Below, piece by piece: positions 10,196 to 19,641 of a stretch of DNA of 64,000 bases. Positions within the stretch are counted from its first letter, which is position 1, and the number at the start of each line of letters is the position of its first letter. Where the stretch lies: contig CBDCSK010000015.1 in assembly GCA_965221605.1 (NCBI GenBank), positions 186,001-250,000 of the forward strand, in the 5' to 3' direction. Source of the stretch: Aldehydirespirator sp965221605 (GTDB taxonomy: Bacteria; Actinomycetota; Acidimicrobiia; Acidimicrobiales; Aldehydirespiratoraceae). The notes beneath the pieces were generated by a model that searched no databases, was not told the origin of the DNA, and saw nothing but the letters and a program-made list of their open reading frames with translations. The position numbers were made by a program, and so were the translations under genes.

Positions 10196-10876
10196 ATGCA
10201 CGAACCGGTGGGAGTGGGCGACGGGCTGGCGGTCGTGCACCTGTTCTGCGCCCGTACGCCCGGCACCGACGACGCCGCCGTGCTGAGCGCGGTGAAGCAC
10301 ACCACCGAGGCCGGGGGCCAGGTGGTGACGGTGGCGGTGCTGGGCCACAAGGCGCAGCTGTGCTTCATGGGCCTGCACGACGACGCCTGGGCGCTGCGCG
10401 ACCTGCAGACCGGGCTGGCGCGGGCCGGGCTCGACGTGGTGGACAGCTACGTGTCGATCACCGAGCTCTCCGAGTACGCCCTGGGCCTTCCCGCGGAGAT
10501 GGCCGAGATGCGCCTGCGCCCGCAGCTGCCGCCGCCCGGAAAGCCGGCCTGGTGCTTCTACCCGATGACCAAGCGGCGCAACGTCGGCCAGAACTGGTAC
10601 GAGCTGCCCTTCGACGAGCGCAAGGAGCTCATGTACGAGCACGGGGCCTCGGGCCGCAGGTTCGCCGGCCGCATCGTGCAGCTCGTCACCGCGTCCACCG
10701 GGCTCGACGACTGGGAGTGGGGCGTGACCCTCTTCGGCGAGGATCTCCGTGCCCTCAAGGAGACCGTGTACACGATGCGCTACGACCGGGCGTCGGCGGC
10801 CTACGCCGAGTTCGGTCCGTTCGTCACCGGCCTGGTCGGACCGGCCGACGAGATCCTCGGACGGACCGGCCTCTGA
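10196..10876 (+). CDS. chdC: Coproheme decarboxylase ChdC (HemQ)
   Basis: This enzyme performs the last step of the coproporphyrin-dependent heme route used by Gram-positive bacteria. It decarboxylates two propionates of coproheme with peroxide to give heme b. The 226-residue sequence belongs to the chlorite-dismutase-like family: CFYPMTKRRNVGQNWYELP, then FDERKELMYEHGASGRRFAG, then DWEWGVTLFGEDLRALK and TMRYDRASAAYAEFGPF. The NWYELP Tyr is the expected radical-forming residue. The chlorite dismutase distal Arg context is absent, so decarboxylase is the better call. It is soluble and cytosolic. Confidence 0.94.
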   Translation: MHEPVGVGDGLAVVHLFCARTPGTDDAAVLSAVKHTTEAGGQVVTVAVLGHKAQLCFMGLHDDAWALRDLQTGLARAGLDVVDSYVSITELSEYALGLPAEMAEMRLRPQLPPPGKPAWCFYPMTKRRNVGQNWYELPFDERKELMYEHGASGRRFAGRIVQLVTASTGLDDWEWGVTLFGEDLRALKETVYTMRYDRASAAYAEFGPFVTGLVGPADEILGRTGL

Positions 10877-10880
10877 GCCG

Positions 10881-11630
10881 GTGACCGGGGCGCCCACCAG
10901 CTTCGAGGCGGTGTGGGAGCATGCCGGCGGCGTCGAGGGCTGGCTGACGCGGGAGCAGGGCCGGAGGCTCTTCGATGCGGCCCGGAGGCTGGGCCCGGGC
11001 GCCACCATCGTTGAGATCGGCAGCTTCAGGGGCCGCTCCACCATCGTGCTGGCCCAGGCCGCGCCCAATGACGCCGAGGTCGTGGCCATCGACCCGCATG
11101 CCGGCGGCGACCGCGGCCCCCAGGAGATCGCGCCCGACGCGACCCGCGGCGACGCCGACCATGCCGCGTTCACCGGCAACCTCGCCACCGCGGGAGTGGA
11201 GAGCCGGGTCAGGCACGTTCGCAAGCTGTCGGCCGATGCCCTGGACGACGTGTCGGGCGAGGTAGGCCTGCTGTTCGTCGACGGCGCCCACCGCTTCGGC
11301 CCGGCCCGGGCCGACATCGTCGACTGGGGCGACCGGGTGGCCGGCGGCGGCACCATGCTGGTGCACGACGCCTTCAGCTCGGTGGGCGTGACCCTGGCCC
11401 TGCTGTCGACCACGGTGATCAGCCGCCGGTGGCGCTACCTGGGCCGGGTCGACTCCCTCGTCGAGTATCTCCGAACCGACCTGTCCGCATCCGAACGCCT
11501 GACCGACGCCATCCGCCAAGCCGCCCAGCTGCCGTGGTTCGCCCGCAACATCGCCATCAAGTGCCTGATCGTGGCCCGTCTCGGCCGGCTCACCCGCCTG
11601 CTCGGCCATCGAGGCGGCTGGCCCTACTGA
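10881..11630 (+). CDS. Class I SAM-dependent methyltransferase (Methyltransf_24 type)
   Basis: A 249-residue Rossmann methyltransferase. Motif I is TIVEIGSFRGRSTIVLA (residues about 37-53), the acidic ribose-binding position is EVVAIDPHAGG, and a later strand reads VGLLFVDGAHRFGPARAD. GGTMLVHDAF marks strand 5. The family often sits in glycan or secondary-metabolite clusters and the substrate cannot be inferred. The GTG at 10881 is four bases after the coproheme decarboxylase stop. The C-terminus is basic and may contact membrane or nucleic acid. A second member of the same family is at 22798-23430. Confidence 0.85.
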   Translation: MTGAPTSFEAVWEHAGGVEGWLTREQGRRLFDAARRLGPGATIVEIGSFRGRSTIVLAQAAPNDAEVVAIDPHAGGDRGPQEIAPDATRGDADHAAFTGNLATAGVESRVRHVRKLSADALDDVSGEVGLLFVDGAHRFGPARADIVDWGDRVAGGGTMLVHDAFSSVGVTLALLSTTVISRRWRYLGRVDSLVEYLRTDLSASERLTDAIRQAAQLPWFARNIAIKCLIVARLGRLTRLLGHRGGWPY

Positions 11631-11664
11631 CAACCTCCCCAACGGCAAGGGTTAGGGTGCCGGC

Positions 11665-12378
11665 GTGGGAACACCGACGGCGGCGGGCGACGGGCAGGAG
11701 CCCGGGCCCGCCGGCGAGGCCGACATCCTCCGCTGGGCCGAGAGCCTGGCCGGCATAGCCCAGACCGGGCTCGGCTTCACCGAGAGCCGCTACGAGCAGG
11801 AGCGCTTCGAGGAGGTGCTGGCCGTGGCCGCCGACATCCGGGCCCACAGCGCGGTCGGGATCGACACCGGCAAGCAGGTGCAGGACTGGCTCGACGGCGT
11901 CGGCTCCGGCATCGCCGGGTACGTCACGCCGAAGATCACCGTCGGCGCCATAGTCGGCGACGACGAGGGCCGCATCCTGCTGGTGCAGCGGGCCGACTCC
12001 GGCTGGTGGCTGTACCCCACCGGCTGGTCCGACGTGGGCTACTCGCCGTCGGAGGTCGCCGTCAAGGAGGTCCGGGAGGAGACCGGCATCGACTGCGAGG
12101 TGGTCCGTCCCATCGCCATCCTCGACGGCATGCGTCTCGGCTTCCACCGCGTGCCGCTGGTGTCCATCGTGTTCCACTGCCGCAGCCTCGGCGGGGAGCT
12201 CGAAGCCCATCCGCTGGAGTGCTCCGACGTCGGGTTCTTCGCCGAGGGCGAGCTTCCCGAGCGCACCGCCCGCCCCGAGCTGTGGGCCCCCCACGCCTTC
12301 AGCGCCATCCGCGGCGAGCCCGTGGAGGTGCTTTTTGATCATCCCCGCGACCCGCCCTGGCGAGGCAGGTCTGAGTAG
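11665..12378 (+). CDS. NUDIX hydrolase with N-terminal helical domain
   Basis: A 237-residue protein with an N-terminal helical segment (DILRWAESLAGIAQTGLGF, residues about 21-39) typical of the NUDIX_N-bearing group, then the NUDIX fold. The box reads GWSDVGYSPSEVAVKEVREE. Tyr replaces the first Glu and Lys the Arg of the classic GX5EX7RE pattern, as is normal in this subgroup, while the metal-binding REExxEE core (EVREETG) is intact. Related enzymes hydrolyse ADP-ribose or CDP-alcohols; the substrate here is unknown. The start is a GTG at 11665. Confidence 0.85.
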   Translation: MGTPTAAGDGQEPGPAGEADILRWAESLAGIAQTGLGFTESRYEQERFEEVLAVAADIRAHSAVGIDTGKQVQDWLDGVGSGIAGYVTPKITVGAIVGDDEGRILLVQRADSGWWLYPTGWSDVGYSPSEVAVKEVREETGIDCEVVRPIAILDGMRLGFHRVPLVSIVFHCRSLGGELEAHPLECSDVGFFAEGELPERTARPELWAPHAFSAIRGEPVEVLFDHPRDPPWRGRSE

Positions 12379-12444
12379 TCATGACGAGTTGGCGTGGAAC
12401 GATCTTGAGGCTGGCGTTGCGGAGATGAGCGGTAGCATCAGACG

Positions 12445-14156
12445 ATGGCGAATCTTGGGATTGGGGACTTCGTCGTGCCGCCGTCGCTCGCGGCGGCGCA
12501 GGCTACGACTGGGAGGAACTGGCCGTGAAGCTGGGTGCCGACGCTATGGCTGCCGCGCTCGAGGACTTACAGCAGCTTCAGTACAGCACCCAACTCGCTT
12601 CGCTCTATGAGTCGTTTCTCGTGGCTCGCTGGCTGACAGCGCACGACCGGTATCCAGAGTTGTCCGTAGCCGACGTGAATGAGGCCGTGTCGGCGCTGTT
12701 CGTTCTGCATCCGGATCACGACCTCGGGCGTTTGGCGCCCTTCCGCTCGGAATGGAGACAGGTCGCCGACTCGGGACGCAAGACCGTCTGGAACATCACC
12801 ACGCGTGGGCCGAAGTTGGCTACGACGATCTTCGACATGGGCGACCGTGGGGGAGGCGACATCAGGCAGGGTCTCTTGCCTGATGCCGCTTCGATTCTCG
12901 GCGGCCATCTGGCTGACTCTCCGCGCCCCAGCCTCCAATCACTCATCTGCCTTGTTCTCAGCCACCATGACTTCGGGGCGGCGGAAGACTGGAATACAGC
13001 TACGTCACGTTTGTGTGAAGAGCTTGGAATGGATATCGCCGATCTCGCCGAGATATCTGATCGGCGGGAGATCAGCGCTCAACTGCTGGGTCCAGAGAGT
13101 TGGGACGCGGTGGAACTGCCGGTCCACTTGTTGCCGCCGAGCCCAGTACGAAGCGTGTCGTCATCTAGCGGCCAGGAGGCTGGGTCAGAGGCTGGACTTG
13201 AGATAGTTCTGGACAAGAGACTTGAGACCATGCTAGAAAGAGCCGTAGCGAGCTATCCGTGCATTCTTCTTGTCGGACCGCCCGGAACGGGCAAGGGAAC
13301 ACTGTTGCGCTGGATAGTGCAGCGAGTGATGGATGACCCTAACAGCTTCGGATTCTCAGATCATTGCACCCCCAATCCCATCTGGAGAACGCCCGATGAG
13401 AGTTGGGGTGCCTTCGAACTCGTCGGTGGACTTGTGCCGAACAGTGTTGGCCAAATCGAATGGTCCGATGGATTGGTCCCTACCGCGGTCCAGGAAGATC
13501 GCTGGCTAATCCTTGACGAGATGAATCGTGCAGACATGGACAAGATCATGGGTCCGCTTCTTACTTGGCTGTCGGGGCAAGCGGTGGAGATCGGACGTAC
13601 TGTTCCTCATGGTGGAACACCAATTGTATTGGATTGGACCGACACACCGCGATGCCGAGTGGAGCGTCCGTCCAACGGCAGATCAGATCGTCGTCTGCTC
13701 ACAGGCCGCGAGTGGCGGCTTCTGGGAACTTACAATCCGCAGGATGCACAGCGTGTGTTCCGATTCGGTCAAGCCTTGGCTCGCCGCTTCGTAGTCATAC
13801 CTGTTCCAGCTATATCACCCGGCCAGATGGATGAGCTGTTGTCTGCCAGATATGTCGCTCTGGCTACAGATGTCATTGAACTCATCGCGGACCTGTATCG
13901 GATGCACTATGATTCCCCGTCTACAGTCTTGGGGCCAGCGGTCTTTCTCCGCATGGCAGAGTACGTCGCCGGATCTGGCCCTGGCGACGTGACCGAGGAT
14001 GCGGTGACAGAGGCATATGTGATAAACACAGGCCGATACCTCGCGTCCTATGATGACTCGGTGTTCGAGGACCTCGGCCAGCGCATTCGGGACGTTACAA
14101 CGCTGACGGAATCATCCTGGGCATGGATCAGACAACAGCGGAACCTGCTGAGCTGA
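12445..14156 (+). CDS. McrB-like AAA+ ATPase/GTPase, frame broken near the 5' end
   Basis: Likely the NTP-driven motor of a restriction complex. In the frame open from 12525, Walker A GPPGTGKGTLL is at about 251-261. Walker B with the McrB-type extension, LILDEMNRADMDKIMGPLL, is at about 328-346, and the sensor and arginine-finger region GTYNPQD...FGQALARRF is at about 401-422. The N-terminal 240 residues may recognise DNA. The first codons read well from ATG 12445 (MANLGIGDFVVPPSLAAA), but that frame hits a stop at 12526. One extra base near 12490 joins it to AGYDWEELAVKLGADAM. The uninterrupted part could start at GTG 12525. Codons are less GC-rich than neighbours, suggesting transfer. The next gene overlaps it by 34 bases. 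Confidence 0.8.
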
Positions 14157-15382
14157 CCTTGGCGGTTCCGCGGGCCGGGCTCACAGAACTGTTTCGAGTC
14201 TGGACTGGGACCGGGTCCCTGCTGGACGCTCTGGCCGCCTGTAGGAGCGATGATGAAGTTGAGTGGCGCGCTTCGGACGTGCGACAACGATCTCGACGTA
14301 TTCTGCTGGAGTTGCTCACTGACGACCTTCTTGCGCTTCCTCGGACATCCGGCGAGTGGCTTGAGTACCTGCCCGTCGCCTCCGTGTCGCAGTCGGCCAT
14401 CCGTAGTTCGCCAGCGGGCGGCACGCGCTGGGTGGATACGGTTCGACGGTGTGGCTGGCCTCCGGCCGCCTACGTGAGCCGGAGGCGGTCGCGGTCGCCG
14501 GACACCATGCCCCTCTCTGTCCTGACTTGGGTATCCCACAGGCTCGCCGATGTCATGGCCGATGTCGTGGCGCTGAGTACCGAGTTCCAACCGCGGCTCG
14601 GTGCTTCGGTCGCTGCGCTCCAGCAGGCGACAAGTCAGATCATCGGCGGCGACGTTGGGGGGCCACCGGGCCGCAGCGAACTCTTCGCGCTCGTGCGCTC
14701 CGGTTTCCCGTGGCGCACGGTCGCCAACATTGCTCGACTAATCTCCCGAGCTGAGCGTGATCCGGAGTTTCTGGCATTCTCACTACTTGAACCCGATTCC
14801 GATCTGGAATCGCGTCTCTTCCATGTGTCGGTTCTCGGATATGTTCTCGCTGCCCTGAGGCGCAACAGCTGTCGGATAACATGGAAGAGGCCTCTCGGAG
14901 CATCCGGTGATGGCCCTCATGTCGAGGCGGAATCACCGGAAGGGCACCAGTGGGATCTGTGGTTCGACTCAGGTAGATCACGAGCGTATTATGCGGCACC
15001 GAGATCGGCATACTCATCGGCGGTTGCGAGTATTGCTGGGACCGGACAAGCAATGAGACCTGACCTGTTCTTGATTGATTTTCCTAACCGCGCTCTGGTT
15101 ATCGAGTGCAAGTGGAGTCCCGAGCCTTCATATGTGGGCCGAGATGGCTATCATCAAGCTTCCAGCTATGCCCTTGACGCTCTCAACGGACTCGCCGACG
15201 AGGTCTGGTCATTCATAGTCGGCCCAAAGGAGATTATTCCAGAAGCGAATATAGCTACTGAACATCTTGATTCGATGGGAGCGGTACTGGGCTCAGTGTC
15301 GGTAGCTTCGCTACATTCAGTGATTACCGGATTCCTGGCTGAGGATACCGGTATTGTCAAACAAACGGCAGCCTTGAATTGA
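14123..15382 (+). CDS. PD-(D/E)XK nuclease-like partner of the AAA ATPase
   Basis: A 419-residue protein whose last third carries a restriction-endonuclease-like core. RPDLFLIDFPNRALVIECKW gives the D at about 313 and the E-x-K pair at about 328-330, and a Gln follows in GYHQASS. This is the PD-(D/E)XK pattern. The first 300 residues match no family I know; they may bind DNA or dock on the ATPase, as McrC does on McrB. The ATG at 14123 lies inside the end of the ATPase gene, implying coupled translation. The 3' end overlaps the convergent methyltransferase gene by 26 bases, tying nuclease and protector genes together. Codon use is relatively AT-rich. Confidence 0.8.
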   Translation: MDQTTAEPAELTLAVPRAGLTELFRVWTGTGSLLDALAACRSDDEVEWRASDVRQRSRRILLELLTDDLLALPRTSGEWLEYLPVASVSQSAIRSSPAGGTRWVDTVRRCGWPPAAYVSRRRSRSPDTMPLSVLTWVSHRLADVMADVVALSTEFQPRLGASVAALQQATSQIIGGDVGGPPGRSELFALVRSGFPWRTVANIARLISRAERDPEFLAFSLLEPDSDLESRLFHVSVLGYVLAALRRNSCRITWKRPLGASGDGPHVEAESPEGHQWDLWFDSGRSRAYYAAPRSAYSSAVASIAGTGQAMRPDLFLIDFPNRALVIECKWSPEPSYVGRDGYHQASSYALDALNGLADEVWSFIVGPKEIIPEANIATEHLDSMGAVLGSVSVASLHSVITGFLAEDTGIVKQTAALN

Positions 15383-16586
15383 CCGACCCTAGTCGTTCTT
15401 TCGCAATGGAGATGTAGGTCTGTGAGACATCCCACCCCAGGAAGGTGCAGCCGTGGTACAAGGCAGCTAATCCCGAGTTGCCTGACCCTACGAAGGGATC
15501 CAGCACGAGATCCCCTGGTTCGGTCGTCAGTCCAATACAACGACCTGGCAGGGCCGTCGGAAACTGTGCTCCGTGTCCGTCCCGACCGGTTGAGGTGTTG
15601 AGAACCCAGACGTCCGACAGCTTGCCTGATTCCAGTTCGTCGTTGCGGCCGCCGAACTCGGGAGTGCTCTGATAGTAGGCGCGGCGCGAGAACTTGGGAG
15701 TCCGGCGCTTGGTCAAGTGCAGTATGTACTCGAGGTTGCGGCTCACGCGAGATTCTTGAGGCTCCGGCAGAGTGCTGACCTTCGCCCAGGTGACGACGGT
15801 CTTGACGTACAAGCCGATCCTGCTGGCCCGTTCCGCGATCATGGCCGGGATCAGGCACTGCTCGCCGTCCTTCAAGTATGAGTGTCCAGCCGAATAGCGT
15901 CGAACCGCATGCTCGCTCCAGCGTCGATCATCCTTGCCCTGCATCGCTCGGAGCGCCTCGACCGCGGAGCGTCTCACCTGAGTGCGCGTGTTGAAACTGT
16001 CCATCACGTTCCACCAGATCGACCCGTCGTCCGTCAGGAGGCGGGCCAGCGCGTCAAGAATTTCGACGGTGTGGCGAACGAAGCCCTCCGGCGTCTGCTC
16101 ATGGCCGTAGGCACAAGTCTCACCGTCCGCCCACACCGCAGCGTGGCTGTCCTCGTAGATCCGCATTCCCCAGTAAGGCGTTGACGTCACCACGCAGTTG
16201 ACGCTCCCCTCCGGCACCGTGCGAGCCAGGTCAAGGACATGCCCGAGCCTGAGTTCGTGATCGACGGGGTTTGGGATGAGATTCGTGCCCGTAGCGCCGT
16301 TGCCTTCGAGGAACTCGATCACACGGCTGCGGGGTACGAAGGTCTCGCCGAAGGCATCCTGGTCTAGCAGCGCTAAGACTCCATCGATGCTCACACGCGG
16401 ATGCTTCCCCAAGATTTTGCGGACGAACGTCGGGGACATGCCCACGGCCTTGGCCACTAGGTCGATGTCGTAGCTGCGGTCAAGGCCCAAGTACCGGTCG
16501 CGGCGCAGCGCTGCCACCGGCGTATGGGGCTTGATGTCTCGGACTGAGTCCGGGCCACCGTCGGAAGCGGATGATTCGGTGCCCAT
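15357..16586 (-). CDS. DNA methyltransferase (N4-C or N6-A, beta order) with N-terminal HTH
   Basis: A 409-residue DNA amino-methyltransferase. Catalytic motif IV, TSTPYWG (134-140), precedes the SAM-binding motif I, LDPFVGSGNSGLAA (about 362-375). That order defines the beta class, and TSPPYW-like motifs are commonest in N4-cytosine enzymes, so that base is the first guess. Residues about 38-62 (YDIDLVAKAVGMSPTFVRKILG) look like a helix-turn-helix, which could let the enzyme repress its own promoter. The ATG has a strong ribosome site (GGGGAG). The gene faces the nuclease and should protect host DNA from it. Confidence 0.9.
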   Translation of the reverse strand: MGTESSASDGGPDSVRDIKPHTPVAALRRDRYLGLDRSYDIDLVAKAVGMSPTFVRKILGKHPRVSIDGVLALLDQDAFGETFVPRSRVIEFLEGNGATGTNLIPNPVDHELRLGHVLDLARTVPEGSVNCVVTSTPYWGMRIYEDSHAAVWADGETCAYGHEQTPEGFVRHTVEILDALARLLTDDGSIWWNVMDSFNTRTQVRRSAVEALRAMQGKDDRRWSEHAVRRYSAGHSYLKDGEQCLIPAMIAERASRIGLYVKTVVTWAKVSTLPEPQESRVSRNLEYILHLTKRRTPKFSRRAYYQSTPEFGGRNDELESGKLSDVWVLNTSTGRDGHGAQFPTALPGRCIGLTTEPGDLVLDPFVGSGNSGLAALYHGCTFLGWDVSQTYISIAKERLGSVNSRLPFV

Positions 16587-16679
16587 GCCTGTCTCCCCTT
16601 CTCAAGTGCTCCCATTCAACACCACGGTTGCCAGCCGAGCGCGGACGCTCAGTGATCGCTGGTTACGCTTAGAGAGCAT

Positions 16680-16717
16680 ATCAGATAACATCAGATAATC
16701 CACTGAAGAATATTATA
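16680..16717 (-). promoter_or_regulatory. Likely methyltransferase promoter with tandem 10-bp repeat
   Basis: On the minus strand a perfect -10 hexamer TATAAT lies at 16717-16712, about 125 bases before the methyltransferase ATG. Just downstream sit two adjacent copies of ATCAGATAAY (16680-16699, plus-strand reading), a plausible operator for the enzyme's own HTH domain. The block is strikingly AT-rich for this genome. No good -35 is visible. Confidence 0.45.
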
Positions 16718-16758
16718 AAATCTTTGCCCTAGTCCCGGTGAGAAGGCGGGACCAACGG

Positions 16759-17652
16759 CTAGCCGCTGTCGCGTAGGAACTGCTCGACCTCGGCCACCAG
16801 GCGGTCGGGGTCGTTGTGCAGGGGATCCTTGCGGCGGGACCGCTCCCGGCTGGCGTCCCAGGCCTTCTCGAGGCGGCCGACGTACTCGGCGGTCTCGTCG
16901 TCCTCGGCCACGATCCGGGTGACCTCCTGCTCGTAGGTCTCGGCCCGCCGCTCGAGGTCGATGGTGGGAACCGGGGCCTTCATCACCGTGCACACCCGCT
17001 TCACCAGCGCCAGCGCGGCCTTGGGCGACGGCGCGGCCGGCATGTACGACGGCACCGCCGACCAGAACGAGGCGGTGGGGTAGCCGGCCGTCATGAACGC
17101 CGACGACAGCACCCCGACGATGCCGGTGGGACCCTCGTAGCTCGACGGGGTGAGGTCGAGTTCGGCCCGCAGTTCGCTGTCCTCGGCCGAGCCGTACACC
17201 TCCACGTCGCGGCTGTGGGGCACCTCGGCCAGCAGCGCGCCCAGGGTCACCACCCTCCTCACCCCCAGCGAGTCGGCCAGGGCGATCAGTTGCTCGGAGA
17301 AGGTGCGCCACCGCAGCTGCGGCTCGGTGCCGATCAGCACCACCGCGTCGATGGCGGGATCGGCCAGGCGGGCCACCTGCACGCCGTTGGTGGGCCAGCT
17401 GATCTCCCGGGCCTTGCTGTCGTCGAGGCGCACCATGGGACGGCTGGCCGTGAAGTCGAAGAACGGCTCAGGATCGATCTCGGCAACCGGCTCGCATCCC
17501 CAGCGATCGGCCAGGTGGGCGGCCGCGGTGGTGGCCGCGTCGCCGGCGTCGTTCCAGCCCTCGAAGGCGGTGATCAGGGTGGGGCGGTCGAGCTGGGGCT
17601 TGGGCCCCGACCAGCGAACATGCTCAGGCTCAATTGACACGGGCGCCACCAT
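16759..17652 (-). CDS. PAC2 family protein (proteasome-assembly-chaperone-like)
   Basis: A 297-residue cytosolic protein of the PAC2 family: LITAFEGWNDAGDAATTAAAHL at residues 26-47, PMVRLDD, GTEPQLRWRTFSEQLIALA, GALLAEVPHSR, then YEGPTGIVGVLSSAFMTAGY and PSYMPAAPSPKAALALVK. Actinobacterial members occur in genomes with or without proteasomes, and their biochemical role is unclear. The C-terminal 60 residues are charged and probably helical. It is the last gene of a minus-strand run, 33 bases after the acetoacetyl-CoA synthetase gene. Confidence 0.9.
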   Translation of the reverse strand: MVAPVSIEPEHVRWSGPKPQLDRPTLITAFEGWNDAGDAATTAAAHLADRWGCEPVAEIDPEPFFDFTASRPMVRLDDSKAREISWPTNGVQVARLADPAIDAVVLIGTEPQLRWRTFSEQLIALADSLGVRRVVTLGALLAEVPHSRDVEVYGSAEDSELRAELDLTPSSYEGPTGIVGVLSSAFMTAGYPTASFWSAVPSYMPAAPSPKAALALVKRVCTVMKAPVPTIDLERRAETYEQEVTRIVAEDDETAEYVGRLEKAWDASRERSRRKDPLHNDPDRLVAEVEQFLRDSG

Positions 17653-17685
17653 ACCGCCGGTTCCAAGACTCGGGCCTTGTCGCTC

Positions 17686-19641
17686 TCAAGCCAGTTCTGG
17701 CCGGTCGCGGAAGTACTCCAGGGCCTCCGGATTGGCCATCGCCGAGGTGTTGCGGACCGGCCGCCCGCAGATCACGTCCCGCACCGCCGTCTCGGTCATC
17801 TTGCCCGACCGGGTGCGGGGAATGTCGGGCACCGCGGCGATCACCGCGGGCACGTGCCTCGGGGACAGCTCCGAGCGGATGCGGGTCCGGATGGTGTCGC
17901 GCAGCTCGTCGGTCAGCTCGTGTCCGGGAGCCATTCGCACGAACAGGACGACACGGGTGTCGGCCCCGGTGGGCTGGCCGACCGCGATGCTCTCGGACAC
18001 CTCGTCGAGGGTGTCGACGCGCCGGTAGATCTCCGCGGTCCCGATGCGCACCCCGCCGGGATTGAGGGTGGCGTCGGAGCGTCCCGAGATGACGAACCCT
18101 CCCGACGGGGTCCGGGACGCGAAGTCACCGTGGTGCCACACGCCGGCGATGCGCTCGAAGTAGGCGGCCCGGTAGCGGGCGTCGCCGGGGTCGTCCCAGA
18201 ACCGCAGCGGCGTGGACGGGAACGGCCCGCGGCACACCAGCTCGCCCTCGACTCCGGTGGGGAGGGACCGGCCCGCCGGGTCCACCACGTCCATGTCCAT
18301 ACCCAGCCCGGCACGCTGGATCTCGCCCCGGTGAACCGGCGCGGTCGGATCGCCGGCCACCAGGCAGCCGCACAGGTCGGTGCCGCCCGAGATCGACGCC
18401 AGGTGCACATCGGCCTTCACGTTGGCGTACACCCAGTCGAATCCCTCGGCCACCAGCGTCGAGCCGGTGGAGGTGATGGTCCGCAGCGACGACAGGTCGT
18501 GGGTGGCCGCGGGCCGGATGCCGGCGTTGCTGCAGGCGTCGATGAACTTGGCGGACGTGCCGAACAACGTGATCCGGGTCTCGTCGACCAGGTCGAAGAG
18601 CCGGTCGGCGCCGGGGTGGGCGGGCGAGCCGTCGTACAGCACCGCGGCGGCGCCGCAGGCGAGCGTCGAGGCCAGCCAGTTCCACATCATCCAGCCGGTG
18701 GTGGCGAAGTAGAACACCCGGTCGCCGGGCCGCACGTCGCAGTGGAGCCGGTGCTCGCTCAGGTGCTTGACCAGCAGGCCGCCGGCCCGGTGCACGATGC
18801 ACTTGGGCGGGCCGGTGGTGCCCGAGGAGTACAGCACGTACCAGGGGTGGTCGAAGGGCAGCTCCCGGAACACGACCGGGGTGGGCCCCGCCCCGAACCC
18901 GGCGCCGTAGCCGTCGAGCCAGCCCGGCTCCACCAGCACGGTGCGGTTGAGAGATCCCAGGCTGGCCGATATGTCGCGCAGGCGCTCGGTGCAGTCGTGG
19001 CGGCGGCCGCCGTAGGGGTAGTCGGCGCAGGCGAACAGCACGGTCGGGGACACCTGGGTGAAGCGGTCCAGCACGCCGGTGGTGCCGAAGTCCGGCGACG
19101 TGGAGCTGAACACTGCGCCGAGCCCGGCCGCGGCCAGCATGACGGCGTAGGCCTCGGGGCGGTTGGGCAGCCAGGCCGCCACCCGGTCACCGGGCCCGAC
19201 GCCGGCATCGATGAGCAGCTGCTGCACCCGGCCGGTCATGTCGTGCAGCTCGGACCGGGTGAGCTCGGCGGCCTCGCCGTCCTCGCCGCGGAAGATCAAG
19301 GCGATGTCGTCGGACACCGGTCCCAGCAGGTTCTCGGCCACGTTCAGGCGGGCGTCGGGCAGGAACCGGGTGAGCCTCAGGCGCTCGCCCGCGTCGGCGC
19401 ACTCCTCGCCCGGGGTCTCGACCAGGCGTTGGCCCCGCTCGCCCAGGACGTCGCACCAGTCCCATACCGAGGCCCAGAACTCGCCGCGGTGCTGCACCGA
19501 CCAACGGTGCAGGCTCCCGTAGTCGGGTGCGTCGACGCCGCGGCTGTCCCGCAGCCAGTGCCGGAAGCGTTCGAGGTTGGACCCGGCCACCCGCTCCGGT
19601 GACGGCGTCCACAGTGGCGGGACCGACTCGATGCCGGTCAC
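17686..19641 (-). CDS. aacS: Acetoacetyl-CoA synthetase
   Basis: Predicted to activate acetoacetate to acetoacetyl-CoA with ATP, recycling ketone bodies or PHB-derived acetoacetate. The 651-residue protein has the ACAS N-terminal domain (FWASVWDWCDV, NVAENLL). The adenylation P-loop is YSSGTTGPPKCIVH, followed by FYFATTGWMMWNWLAS and the family-specific SISGGTDLCGCLVAG. WHHGDFA and the C-terminal lid GRSDATLNPGGVRIG...TRSGKM also appear. The length fits AacS rather than acetyl-CoA synthetase. The start GTG at 19641 overlaps the GNAT stop by four bases (GTGA). Confidence 0.94.
   Translation of the reverse strand: MTGIESVPPLWTPSPERVAGSNLERFRHWLRDSRGVDAPDYGSLHRWSVQHRGEFWASVWDWCDVLGERGQRLVETPGEECADAGERLRLTRFLPDARLNVAENLLGPVSDDIALIFRGEDGEAAELTRSELHDMTGRVQQLLIDAGVGPGDRVAAWLPNRPEAYAVMLAAAGLGAVFSSTSPDFGTTGVLDRFTQVSPTVLFACADYPYGGRRHDCTERLRDISASLGSLNRTVLVEPGWLDGYGAGFGAGPTPVVFRELPFDHPWYVLYSSGTTGPPKCIVHRAGGLLVKHLSEHRLHCDVRPGDRVFYFATTGWMMWNWLASTLACGAAAVLYDGSPAHPGADRLFDLVDETRITLFGTSAKFIDACSNAGIRPAATHDLSSLRTITSTGSTLVAEGFDWVYANVKADVHLASISGGTDLCGCLVAGDPTAPVHRGEIQRAGLGMDMDVVDPAGRSLPTGVEGELVCRGPFPSTPLRFWDDPGDARYRAAYFERIAGVWHHGDFASRTPSGGFVISGRSDATLNPGGVRIGTAEIYRRVDTLDEVSESIAVGQPTGADTRVVLFVRMAPGHELTDELRDTIRTRIRSELSPRHVPAVIAAVPDIPRTRSGKMTETAVRDVICGRPVRNTSAMANPEALEYFRDRPELA

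Noticed and set aside
12445..14156. MoxR-type chaperone ATPase for a VWA protein
   Set aside because: The LDEMNRAD motif alone would allow this, but the adjacent protein carries PD-(D/E)XK residues rather than a VWA domain, and a DNA methyltransferase follows.
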